This document shows positions 19,788-33,300 of a stretch of 64,000 nt of DNA, in pieces (the stretch's first letter is position 1; the number at the start of each line of letters is the position of its first letter). Under the pieces are notes generated by a model. That model worked only from the letters and a program-made list of their open reading frames with translations, searched no databases and had not been told where the DNA came from. The translations under genes and the position numbers were made by a program. Source of the stretch: Bedellia somnulentella (taxonomy: Eukaryota > Arthropoda > Insecta > Lepidoptera > Bedelliidae); contig OY755198.1 of NCBI GenBank assembly GCA_963576735.1, forward strand, positions 372,001-436,000. Reading direction: 5' to 3'.

Positions 19788-21261
19788 GATTTTGTTATTA
19801 ACTTACGAATAGGTTCACTGGAATAAATTCTTAAAAAGAAGTGTGTAACTTCAGCGAATCAACATCAAAATACAAGGAAAGGAAGGTCCAGGTCCTATTT
19901 TTGTTATGACAGCAAAAACCGCGGGAATTTTTGTTTGTTTTCATCCATGATGAGATCTAAAGCTTCAAATTAAACAGCCAATCCGCGCCGTGCGTGTCAC
20001 ATGACATAAACATTGAACATAGATACGATTCATACCCATAGAATGGATTTTGCAAAATTTGTACCATGTCCGCCATAGAGCCCTCGGGGCCCGGTCGGTC
20101 TTGCGGCCGGTGCTCGACTCGGGCCTGCCACTACGAGCCAAACTGCGTATATACAAAATGTATATACGCTCCCGCCTGACGTACGCGGCGCCGGCCTGGT
20201 ATGGCCTTCTCTCCGCCCAAAACAAGCTACGCTTGCAGAGGGTCCAGAACACGGTGCTCCGCCAATTGGTGAAAGCCGGGCGGTACGTGCGTAATAGCAC
20301 CATTCACCGTGATCTCCGGGTCGAGACCGTGGAGGAATTCGTGGTGGGGTTGACCCGTCGTTTGTTCGACCGGGCGGACAACTGTCGCCACGAGCACCTC
20401 CGCGGAATCGCCCCGCTACACGCACGACCGCCCGACGGGCGACCGCTGCCTCGGGAACTCGCGCGCTCCCCGGAGTCGCAAGACATGCGACCCCGGGGAC
20501 CGCCCCTTCCACCGCCAACTGCCCTGACGTCAGTCCCGAGGGTGAGGTGCGTAACACGTATCCTCACCCTCCCTCACCCTCCTTAGTGGCTAATCCCCAA
20601 TGGGGATAGCCACCCCTCCCCTCTATCGCCTGGGGAGGTCCCCAACGACCGGGGGGGACGTTCCCCCCCGAGACGAAGCTGGGCCATGGGGCAACCCCGA
20701 CGCCCATCCCGCACGTGCCGAGCCTGCTGTTTTGTGCCGCGTGGATGTTCCCGTTCCGCAAAATTTGTTACTCTTAGGATATTGAAACATATTCTGTAAA
20801 AAAAAGTTAAGAATTGGTCGCCTCCTCCTGCATTTGTTTCTGCCTAGGATCTACTAACTTCAGCTTGCGAATACTTTATGAAGTATTTTTGTTATATAAT
20901 GATTACGAAATAAAAAAGGAAACAGATCTTCGGGGAAGCCTATTTCTAACAGTGTACGTCTATTGTCTGATGATGAAATACAAAATACAAAAGGAATTTC
21001 AGTGAAATAAATCTGATATTTGAGGAATCATTAATAATAAAATAGTTACATCGATTAGCTTAGGTACTAAAATTTTCTGAACAGAAACATCCCTAAATAG
21101 ATTTAAAAAATATCCTTCTTTCTATTATCTTACTCTGTTGATAAAAAAAACTCATTATTTACGAAACGAAGGAAAACACTCAGTTAAATAAAATATTTAA
21201 TTCCCTGAACAGATAAATTAAGGGTATTAGCTAGCTGGGCTAAGATTATGGTTATAGTACG
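19788..21261. promoter_or_regulatory. Divergent intergenic region between PHF7-like and ZAD-ZNF genes
   Basis: The two start codons are 1474 bp apart and point away from each other. About half of the interval is a GC-rich retrotransposon fragment (about 20030-20805), so the ancestral spacing was probably near 700 bp. A TTCCCGCGG-like E2F motif lies at 19919-19927 on the minus strand, about 135 bp upstream of the PHF7-like ATG. Start sites were not located. Confidence 0.5.
20030..20805 (+). pseudogene. Jockey-like non-LTR retrotransposon, 3' fragment
   Basis: One plus-strand frame (about 20074-20583) encodes a piece of a jockey-clade reverse transcriptase C-terminus: LRIYKMYIRSRLTYAAPAWY, then a region with RVQNTVLRQLV, and RNSTIHRDL. 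It is followed by a GC-rich 3' UTR with a poly-G tract and a short A-run near 20790. Catalytic RT motifs and ORF1 are missing, so it cannot act alone. Its GC content contrasts strongly with the AT-rich flanks. Confidence 0.85.
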
Positions 21262-21393
21262 ATGGCAGTAATAAATGAAACAATTGAAGGCTTCAATGAG
21301 AGTGGAATATGCATGGCTTGCTTAAATTATGGCCGAAAAATGACTCGATGTTCTGATGCTGTAAAATACTTTAAGATACTTTGTAACATTGAT
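21262..21393 (+). CDS. ZAD-ZNF exon 1
   Basis: ATG at 21262 follows ttatagtacg. Encodes MAVINETIEGFNESGICMAC and the rest of the first ZAD half. Donor gtaagt, phase 0. Confidence 0.88.
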
Positions 21394-24300
21394 GTAAGTT
21401 GTTCAATTCATGGTTTATATCATGATTGTATATAAGGATTAAGATCTTTATTCATTAAAAAGCTGTGAGCTGTCGGCATATAATATCAGCGTCTTGTCTC
21501 CATGAAAGCCAGACGCGACATGAGAGATGTTGTTTTCAGTCCGGCTAAGCCTTAGCAATACTGCTGATAGTAGACCAAGTACCAATAAATAAAGAATAAA
21601 TAAAGGAAAGTAAAATTTCGACACAGGCGGGGATCGAACCCGCGACCTCGGGTAAACGCCCCGACGCTCTGCCAACTGAGCTACCGTGTCAATTGGCTGC
21701 CAGTGCGAAATTCCTCTATCCTTTATTTCTTTTACACGTTTAAGTAGTGTTTGCGTTTCCTACCTCCAAATTATTACTAATTCGAGAGGCCACTTGTCTA
21801 CCTTTTCAGATAATGTGTACCTATTTTTAGCGTATGATATAGGGAGGTATTGCTGCGTTTTATTGATACTTTGTCATGCTCATACAAACTTAGATATATA
21901 CTCAAGCGTTTATGTCATATATGAGCAGCGGTACTAATACTTCTGAACATCACATGACATTGTCACCTGATGTTAAGAGTACCCACATTTTGCTCGGACA
22001 GTGTATTCACATGATAGGGGGCAGAGCTATCGCCCTTTTGTATAAATACACTGTCACGTGACTAAGTGCGACTTAGCCATGTGGGTTTCATCGCAACTTT
22101 TTCCCTCACTGGTAACAACCATCATAAATTTGGGTTGCCAGTATGGTCCTTGCAAACCTTTCTAGCTTTAATTCACAAATTAATCTTTCAATATACTCCT
22201 TTTTATGCCTTGGTATATGGCCAATTATAATGTAAGCTTGAGTTAAAATATCTCTTCTAGGTATCCAAAGGTGTGGATGTCTTGCTATGTTGGCAGTGTC
22301 ACGCGAACATCCATCATATAGACAAATTCCAGCGACAGATTACCAATTCCTACAGTGTTTTAGCAGACTATGCTAGACTGGTAAGTAGACTGGTAAAAAT
22401 AATAGATCTATTTACAAATACAAAAGGAGTAAACTTCATAAACCTTGGAAAGTATGGAATTATTTCAGACAGAGAGTGCAAAACTGCATAAGGTTATTTC
22501 TTAAACCAAATTATGCTTAAAAAGTACATTTAATCAATTACAAATGCATTACACACACTACCATAAATTTCACTAGCCACACTAAAATTATTTACCTATA
22601 GTATAGAAAATATACAGATATACAATAATAATATTCATCTCTGACAGACTCTAGTTCAGGTAAATAGTTTCATCATATGTCTGTAGCCAGTAGTAATGTG
22701 TCAGACATATAATGAGTGACATCATTAAGTGATATATACAAACAAACATTGCTCATTTCAGAACAAGTTCCTCTCAGATCCCGAAGAAGTAAGCAGACAT
22801 GCTAAAGTGTCTCTCACAACAAGTACTTTGAACCCAACTATCTATGTTGAAAGTGCGGAAACCAGAGAGCCAGAAAGTTGTGTCAAATCAGAAATAGAAG
22901 CTGATTTCAAATTTGAAGGTAATACATACTACTATACTGACTGCCTCCTGACCACCCACCCAAATATTTGGCTCTGAACCAAATGCTCATGGGTTTGCTT
23001 TTTGAGGGAAACAAATCTGTCAAATAACAGAGATCCTAATAAATAAAGAATAAATAAAGGAAGGAAAAATTCTGACACAGGCGGGATCCCGTGCAAAACG
23101 TGGGTACCTTCTCTGGAAACTAGATGGCGCTTGCCATGTGAGTTCAGAAGTATTGGTACCTCTGCCAACCCCTTTGGGGATAAACAGCGTGAACATTTAT
23201 GTTTATGCTATTATTAATAATCCCCACATGAGGTTTTCATGAACAAAAAGATTTAAATTAACAGAGATCCTGATGACTGAGCTGTTTATCCAGGGTACTA
23301 GTTTTTAGGTTGCCAAACTGTAGGCCATCGTAGTGAACTATGGGCAAATCACCCTACGTAGGGTAGGCTGTTCATTGGGGACAAATGTATGGACTACTAC
23401 AGGGTTAAACTATTAGCAAAGATTACACAATAACACTTTTTTCTGTTTGTGGATGGAATTTACTATTACCCAACAAACTGTATTGAATTAATCAATAGTC
23501 TGTGTATTATTACTTATGTCGCTGTTGATGTTCCTAATAAAAATAAATAAATAAATTTGCAAGGAATGCATTCTTCCTGCCTTTGTATAGGAAGATAACA
23601 GCATTATATAAATTGATAACAGCATTGATCATCAATTTATGAAACACTAGCTTTTTGCCCGCGACTACGTCCGCGTGGACTACATTTTTTGCATCCAGTT
23701 TACAAAAGTAAAGTATAAAATATCTATGAGAATATTAATTAAAAATAGTTAAATAAACAAAAGTTTTAAACATATTCTCAATCCTACCAAATGAATACGC
23801 AAAATTCATACAATATGCTTTCAATTATCTTTATTCATACATATTCGCATAGTTGAATGTGAAAAAGAAGGATTAGTGCATCCTATTATTCTAACCTAAC
23901 ACAAAAGCAAAAAAAATACGCAAAAAGACTTTGACCACCCGGGATTCGAACCTGGGTCTTTCGTACTTAGTGTTTACCAAACGGTATACCGCTACGCCAA
24001 GCAGACATTTGTATAAGTCTCAAATTTGTGATATTCTATATATCTAGTAGTCATACTATTGACAAACAATTACATGGACAATTATTTTGATGAAAATGGA
24101 TGAAACCCTTATTTTTCCAAAAAAACTATTAATGAAGAGTCCGATAAAGTCGGTCGATGAAAAATTTAATCGTGTGAATATGGGGAACCATATAAAAGTT
24201 ATGTTTTTTTATGCTCCTGTGGGAACCCTTGCGAAATCCGGGATAAATTATATCCTATATGTTGGCCAGGTGTATAACCTACATTCATGCCAAATTTGAT

Positions 24301-27300
24301 CAAGATCGGTCCGGTAGAATTAACGTGATGAACGGACATACAGACAGACAGACAGACAGACATTTTTTTCAAAAATAGCAAATTTGGCTTCAGTATCGAA
24401 AATAAAACATATTCCACCGGTTTTTAATTTTTTTTCTTCAATGTACAGTTTTGACCTCGTTACAGTCTTATTATAGTATAGAAAACATATTCCACCGGTT
24501 TTTAATTTTTTTTCTTCAATGTACAGTTTTGACCTCGTTACAGTCTTATTATAGTATAGATTATAATCTAAAACAATATTATCATGAAATTTTGTCTTTC
24601 AATCAGCAACATTTTTCAGATTTATTTTTAATTTTATAAATACATATGATTTTGTTCTATTCTTTAATTTAAAATAACTTTAATACGTCTATTACTCCAC
24701 AATAGGTTTCCAATGTTTCAGTAAAACCAGAGACAGACCAAATAAATCCATCACCACCAAATGATGATGATGATGACAGAGTTGATGATGAGTCATTTGA
24801 TGAAGACTTGCCGTTGATGAAGAGGAAAAGTGTGAAATTTAAGAAGAGACCAGCCAAAAGAGAATGTGATAAACGAAGGAGTGAAAGGGCTTTAAGATGT
24901 TACTTGTGTCGATGTCAATTTGAGTAAGTAGGAATATTTCTAGTATGTGTGGAAACAGCATTGATATACTAGCCAGTACACCCTGCTGTGTACCAACTTA
25001 TAATTTGTATCTATGCTTAACTTGAAAAACATTAACATACCGCAATGTAGGATATGAGTGAGACGCTGCAAGTGAGTCCGCAGTAGTGTGAGCTTTAACA
25101 TGACTCCCACATATGTATGTCAATTAATATAAACTATATAGTGCTGGCTTAGAATTGACCATACACATTCGTTGCCATTGTTGTCATATAAGTTGACTAA
25201 AGGATGTGGGGATTTCACTACACCCACAGACAACACTAAGGGTATTGGGGCTCTTAAAGTTATTTCTGTGTGATATGGCTGGAGAAATAGATGTACTAAT
25301 AAAAAACCGTAGATAAGTCATGCGCGCTCACAAACGGCACTTAAAAAACAGGCTAAATGGCTCATCTCACTTTATTCGCACACTAGCTGCCGTCGCAATC
25401 GTTCACCTGTTTTGGCGTGTTTGTTTATCAAAATAATCGAGAATGCCGTCGTGTGTCATGAGATTTTGCACAAACTATAGTAGAAAAACAACTAAAATGA
25501 TGGGATTACTTATCATTCGTAAGTATTATAAATTTACAACGTTTTAATTATAATTTATTATAATTAAGGTGTACCGTAGGTATAGATCTAAATTATTCTT
25601 TGTCAAACGGTCATCTTAGTGTCATATTTCAAGTCGGCACAGAGAAAACATGTTTATTTCTTTCTAGCGCTTGCTATGAGATGTGCTATCTCGCCTACAT
25701 TTCAAATGTTTTCTTGGTGTGTTGTTTGGATATATGTCTAGTGGTGTGCGTACATCTGCCGCAATCCGTGCCACTCGTAAGCACCGGTTTCCTCGTAAAT
25801 AACCTAATAATAATTTATATTTAATATAATTTGATAGCCCAGTGGGTAGAACACTCGGTTATCGTGCAAGCGACTAGTGTTCAAATTCTGGGTCGGGCCT
25901 AAACCAATTTGTCTTTTCTAAAGACATATGTGTGGTTAATTTATCATGGTTGTTAACGGTGAGGGAAAACATCGTGAGGAAACCCACATGGCTGAGTTGT
26001 ACTTAGTCATGTGACAGTGTATTCGTACAAAACGGCGATAGGCCTGCCCCCTATCACGTGAGTACACTGTCCATGCAAAACGTGGGTACTCTGAACACCA
26101 GGTGACAATGTCACGTGATGTTCAGAAGTATTAGTACCTCTGCCAACACCTTCGGGGATGTTCGGCGTGACGTGAACGTTTATGTTATGTTATAATTTTT
26201 TTACATCAAATTACATGCTGGAGACTTATCCATCAACCATCCTTGTTTTTACAAAATATCACTCTTTCGAAAACTTTTAAATTTCAAACTTACCTACCTC
26301 TTTTTAAACAGCAATGCGTATAGGTTCATGTCGTAGATAGTTTGCCTAAATACGCCGTTTAGAAACAGCGTAGTTAGTTGATCAACTTTTAAGTCAAGAA
26401 AGGCTTCGTTAATATTAAATAAAGAAAACTAAACATATAGATATATAGAGCCAATGTGGAAGGTAATGTTAGTAGAGGACGACCTCGGAGGACACATTTG
26501 GATCAAATAGAAAATGTGCTCAAAAAGGCAGGTGTCCGAAGTACGAAGAATAAAAGAGCATGTATGAAAAGATTGATGGATGTAAACGAAGCCAGAGAGG
26601 TTTGCCAGGATCGTACAAAGTGGCGATCGATAGTCTCTGCTTACCCCAATGGGAACTAACGGCGTGAGAATATGTATGTATGTATGTAAAACTAAACAAT
26701 ACATATTTTTTTACTTAAATATTAAAAATACATTCCTTTTGTTCATGGTTACCCTACCATATACCTACCCACCAGAGCCAACGTTCAAATTATAAAAACT
26801 TAACGAGATCGAGAGAATGTCACTTTGCAAGTGACATGCGTTTATCGCGGGTTCGAATCCTGCTGATAGCAACATTTATATGATGAATATAGAAATTACT
26901 GTCTTTCAGTCTTGGATGTTTTTTATATAGTATCAAATATATTGCTGTGTAGTGTCGGCTTAGAATAGCACTACCCCATTTCTTCCGATGGGTGTACGTA
27001 AGAGGCGACTAACGGTATTGGGGCTTTAAGGGATTTTTGAGCGATGCGGTTGGAGACCCATCACCAACAACCTTTATTTTTACCATCTTTTCCCCACTAT
27101 CATTTTCAAAAGTGGCTGGGGAATTTCTAATTCCTTAGCTCTGGCTACCCCTTCTAGGGATTTACAGCCGTGAGTATATGTATGTATGTAAATATATTGC
27201 ATACCACAAGCCACTATTGTGTTTGTCCGTACAATAAATTAATGAAATTTATTTTATATCTCATTGCAGAAACGCAGAAGAGTTAAAAGAGCACAGAAAA

Positions 27301-30300
27301 AACTGCGACGCTTTGAAACGAAACAGTGTGATTTGTGATTGTTGTAACCGCAGTTTCGTTTGTAAGAAAAACTTACTGATGCATTTGAGGTAGGTGATGA
27401 AATTCTATTCAGTAATATTTAGCAGTGAAGTTTATTATTAAAGGAAAGTCGGTGCTACAACAGATATACGCACAGCGGGTTATTAAGTTTATTTATAATA
27501 TTTTATATGACACATTTTGCTGCGTAGTAGTGTCGGCTTAGAATAACACTACCCCATTTCTACCCGTGAGTGATCGTAAGAGGCGGCTAAGGGTATAGGG
27601 GCTTCTTAAGTGATTTTTGGGCAATGTGGTTGGAGACCCGTCACCAAAAAAAATTATTTATTCTAATAATCTTTTCCCCAATCAACTTCCAAAAGTGGCT
27701 GAGGAATTACTCATTCCAAAGCTCTGGCTACCCTGTTAAGGCATTTATAGCCGTGAGTATATGTATGTATGTATGTTGCTGCGACCATTTTATATATATA
27801 TATTATATATATGTTTTTTGGAATAAATAAATAAATAAAATAAAATAAATATATATCAACATACATAGACAACTATATATTATGATAGATTGTACCATAG
27901 AGGTCATATACCTACTCCAATAATTATCTGAGTTGTGTTTGATACTTATTTTAACCCTCTAAATTAACATGTTTTATTTTATTATCAAAGTTAATGTGTG
28001 CTTTGTCTATAGAATAGAATAAAAAACTCTTTATTGCACATCAAAAATGGAGAAATATTTACAAATACACAGAAATAACAAAAGTACAATTGGCGATATT
28101 ATCACTGAAAGCGAGCTCATCCAGACAACCTTAACAAACAGAAAACTTAAAGTCGTACATGTTTTTGGAAATCGTTTTACCCGCTCCATAGGTTTTTTAA
28201 AAGAAAAAAGATGTTCGTAATGATTTATTTTGATACTCTATTTTTGACGTGACAACGTCTTATAAATTGGTTTGCCGGGTGACACTTCAAGAAACTGCGT
28301 TACGCTCCGCTCACGTTATGCGCTCACAATGAGAGCGAGTGAGAGGCACGCGTCCCTTCCACTCGGGCATGGTTAGCCCGCCTAAGAGCGAGAGAGACAG
28401 ACATAATTTCATCCTTCTTCCTACTGTACGAATGAATATTCACATTAAAATTATTTTACCACTCAAAGTCGTTGTCACGTAAAACTTTCGCCCGTATACC
28501 GACTTATACAGGCAACCAATTCTTTTTTCAGACAAATGTCAAACAAAACAGAGGAGGAACCGAAATGCAATATTTGCAACCGAACGTTTAGTAACAAGAA
28601 AACGTTGATGAGGCACTCGTAAGTATATCATCATCATCATCAGCCACAAGACGTCCACTATTCGACATAAGACATACATACATACATAGAGTCGCGGCTA
28701 TTATACAAATCCTTAAAAGGGGTAGCCAGAGCTTCAGAATCAGAAAATTCTTCAACCTCTTTTGGATGTTATGTGGGGAAAAGATTGAGAAAGAAATGTT
28801 TTTAGTGATGTGTCTCCAACAGCATCGCCCAACAATCAATTAGCCCCAATACCCTAAGTCGCCTTTCACGATCACGCATGGGAAGAAATTGGGTAGTGCT
28901 ATTCCAAGCCGACACTAAATAGCATATCGACATAAGACTCCCTAAAAATTCTGATCTCATTTCAGTTCTGCAACTTTCACCAAATCTTTGGTCTCCTTAA
29001 TTTAAATCTTTTTGTTCATAAAAAATACAGAAAAAAGAATGTTAAGATGGTTTCGGCACATAGTGAGGATGGATGACCGTTAATGGGTGAAAGAGATCTA
29101 TAGGGCCAAAGTGGAAGGTAATGTGAGTGGACAACGTCGGAGGACACCCAGACCAAATAGTGTGCTCAAAGTATGAAGAATAAAAGAGCATGTATGAAAA
29201 GATTACTGGATGTAAATGAAGCTAGAGAGGTTTGCCAGGATCATACAAAGTGGCGATCGATAGTCTCTGCCTACCCCAACGGGAAAAGATGGCGTGAGTC
29301 TCATACTTGTTTTAATATTATAATCTTTTCATACATGCTCTTTTATTCTTCATACTTTGAGCACACTATTTGGTCTGGGTGTCCTCCGAGGTTGTCCCCT
29401 CACTTTACCTTCAACTTTGGCCCTATAGATCTCTTTCACCTATTAACGGTCATCCATCCTCACTATGTGCCGAAACCATCTTAACATTCTTTTTTCTATA
29501 TTTTTTACAATATCATCTTTCACACCGCACCTATCACGAATCACGCTTTTTCTCACTCGATCACATAATCTAAAATTAAATTTTTTTCTGAGGGACCTCA
29601 TTTCTAATGCATTCACTCTGCTCTCACATTTTTCCGCCACACCCAACCCATCTGTGTGGCAGTCTTTTATAGATTTTAGAACATCGTTTACTGTAATATT
29701 AACTTATTTTACATTGCTGTTCCTACAAAAAAAACATTTTGCTCCAGCGAAGTCCATGACGGCAAAGAGCACAAATGCCATCTCTGCAACCAAAAGTTCC
29801 TTTGGAAGAGCAACTTGAAGCGGCACATGAGATGTCACGAGGACAAGATGGCGGGTAGAAGATATGAATGTAATATCTGTGACAGGAGACTGGGCAGTCT
29901 CGCCTCTTTCAAACGACATATTAAATATAATAAGGGACACGGGAATGTGGATTATTGGTGAGTAAAAAACGTATTAAAATTACACTTATAATTCAGTCAT
30001 TCAGAATGATTGATTAAATAAGTTCGTTCAGTTAAATCATTCAGTCGCTATCTTTCTTACTTGATTCATAATATGTAAAACTATCGTATATATCATATCA
30101 TTTAGATTGATAGAACCAAAGACACTCATTCGGTTAATTTAATAATTTGATATTTGAAAAACATATATACATATACTCACGCCATCAGTTCCCATTGCGG
30201 TAAGCAGAGACTATCGATCGCCACTTCGTACGATCCTGACAAACCTCTCTTGCTTCGTTTACATCCATCAATCTTTTCATACATATTCTCTTTTAATCTT

Positions 30301-33300
30301 CATACTTCGGACGCCTGCCTTTTTGAGCACACTTTCAATTTGGTCCAAGTGTGTTCTCCGTGGTCGTCCTCTACTAACATTATTATTCACGTTTGAAACA
30401 CGTTTGTTTTTATTATTATAGCTGTGTAGTGTCGGCTTAGAATAGCACTACCCCATTTCTTCCGGTGGGTGAACGTAAGAAACGACTAACGGTATTGGGG
30501 CTTTTAAGGGATTTTTGGGCGATGCGGTTGGAGACCCATCACCAACAACCGTTATTTCACTATCTTTTCCCCACGCAACTTCCAAAAGTGGCCTAGAAAT
30601 TTCTAATTCCTTAGCTCTGGCTACCCCATCTAGGGATTTATAGCCGTGAGTATATGTATGTAAGACTCCTCATCAATAGACGATCATTACTAAATACATG
30701 CCAATCGGACCCCTCACACATTTATACGTGGCCGCCACTCCAAAAACCTTAAACCCAATGGTATATGATATGTTTTTATTCCAGTTACAAATGCGAGCAG
30801 TGCAACATGTCTTTTCTAAACAAACAGAAGTTGGCGGACCACGTGGACTGGGACCACTTGAAGATATTCAAGTATAAGTGCCATATTTGTCAGAAGGTAG
30901 GTAGAGATACCAGCTGACCTGGCAAACGATTTGCCATATAAATTATTACAGACATATACTCACGGCTATAAATCCCTAGAAGGGGTAGCCAGAGTTAAGA
31001 TATTAGAAATTCCCCAGACACTTTTCGAAATTTGAATCGGGAGAAGATTTTAAAATAAAAGTTGTTGGTGATGGGTCTCCAACCGCATCGCCCAGAAATA
31101 CCTTAAAAGCCCCAATACCGTTTTTCGCCTCTTACAAACACCCACCGGAAGAAATGAGGTAGTGCTATTCTAAGCCCGCACTACACGGCAAATTATAAAT
31201 TATTACTAAAGAATTTATAGTCTATAAAAATAAAAAAAAAAGTTTTAGGGGTGGTGGTAAAATGTTATTACTTAGGAGCTTAAAAAATGGTTATAAACCT
31301 ATTCTTAGACCTACCGAATCTGTATGCAAAATTTCATTTATATTCGTTCAGCCTTTTACCATGAATGACAATACTTGTATAAGATCAAATAGAGAATTCT
31401 AAAAGGTAGGCGTCTGAAGATTTAAAGGGCATGTATGATAAGATTGATGAATGTAAATAAACATCGAGAGATTCGCCAGGATCGTATCGTAAATCTGACT
31501 ATCTCAACGGAAACTAATGGCGTGAGTATATGTATGTAAACAACTAAACTTTAAAGAAGATACCATCAACAGATTTATGGTAGTGTGGAAACAGCAAAGA
31601 TATACTGTCCAGTACACCCTGCTGTGTACCAACTTATAATTTGTATTTATGCTTAGCCCGAAAAACATTAACATACCGCGATGTAGGATATGAGTGAGAC
31701 GATGCTATGTGCGAGTGAGTCCGCAGTAGTGTGAGCTCTAACAGTACTCCCACAGTAGTAATCAAAATTATTGCTTACTAGCTGACCCGACAGACTTTCT
31801 TACTCATAGTTCAATCAGGCGTGAATATTTTATTGGTCTAATTTTTCTGGGATAAAAGTATCCTATGTTATAATTTGGGTCATTATCTAACATTCTGCCA
31901 AATTTCATTCATATACATTATGTACTTGAGGAGCCTTTTTGCCTCAAACACACAAACATCCAAACATATAAACTTTCACATTTATTTGTATTTTCAATTG
32001 TATTGTCTCCGAAAGAGTGGTCTCCCCTAACACAGGTTTTATAACTTAAAAAGGGAGTCCGATGTACCATTGTAAACTTTATGCTTAATAAAATTTATTG
32101 ATTATTGATATTGATGTGATTTATAATATTAATAGGATAATGATTGCAGGCGTTCAAAACAGCCCTATCGATGACGAATCACGTGAAATACATCCACGAG
32201 GGGTCGGTTAAGAAGAAGTATGGGTACGAGGCGAGCCAACAACATCTCTGTGATATATGCGGGAAGTCTTATAAGGTATTTTATATTTACATACATATTC
32301 TCGCGGGTATATATACAAGAAATTCCATTTTTTAAACTTAAGTGTAGAAGAGATTGTAAAATAACTGATGGATGGTGATGAGTCTCCAGCCACATAGCTT
32401 AGCGATGAATTTAAAAGTCTTAATATCGTCAGTCTTCAATGTCTATAAAATAAGTAAAATTATTGTCACTCTACACACCCCTGCTAGAAACAAAATTGGT
32501 TAAAGACGTCTCCAGTTCGTTTAATGTGTGTGGTTAAGATGAATTCTCATTAATTTTATATCATCCCGTTGTTAACGCCATATAATCTAAAAGAAGTGGT
32601 ACACAAACGGCTGAATCCACTGACGCCCGATTTCTGAATTGAGTATTCAAACTGAGAACGATTAAAGTATCGTTTTGTCTCATTTAGTTGTTAATATTTC
32701 ATTGCGACAGAACGATACTTAAGTTGTTCTCAGCTGGAATACTCAATTCAGAAATCGGGCGTTAGCTACCGAGTTGAAATTTACTCGTACTTCGAAGTCA
32801 TATTTCTATGATATAATATATTTGTGTAGTTGCACGTCCCCACAAACATCAGCGGCGAGATGTTCAAGAAACATTCGTCGCTGAATGACTCAAAGGCTCA
32901 AACAGGCACAGAATATCCCCGAAGGGGTTGACAGAGGTACTTATACTTCTGAAAATCACGTGACATTGTCACTTGGTGTTCAGAGTACCCACGTTTTTCG
33001 TTATATGAAACCCTGTTAATAACCTTGATATTATTGTCCACACACATGACTTTAGAAACAACATAAACATAACATAAACGTTCACGCTGTTTATCCCCGA
33101 AGGGGTTGGCAGAGGTACCAATACTTCTGAGCTCACATGGCAGCGCCATCTAGTGTCCAGAGAAGGTACCCACGTTTTGCTTAGACAGTGTACTCACGTG
33201 ATAGGGGGCAGGCCTATCGCCGTTTTGTACGAATACACTGTCACATGACTAAGTACAACTCAGCCATGTGGGTTTCCTCACGATGTTTTCCCTCACCGTT

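Noticed and set aside
20304..20761. Long antisense frames in the GC-rich block
   Set aside because: They overlap the jockey-like RT frame on the plus strand; GC-rich DNA simply lacks stops.
24700..24721. Alternative acceptor (aatag) for ZAD-ZNF exon 4
   Set aside because: It leads to a stop within about 20 codons in the required phase; the AG at 24720-24721 keeps the frame.
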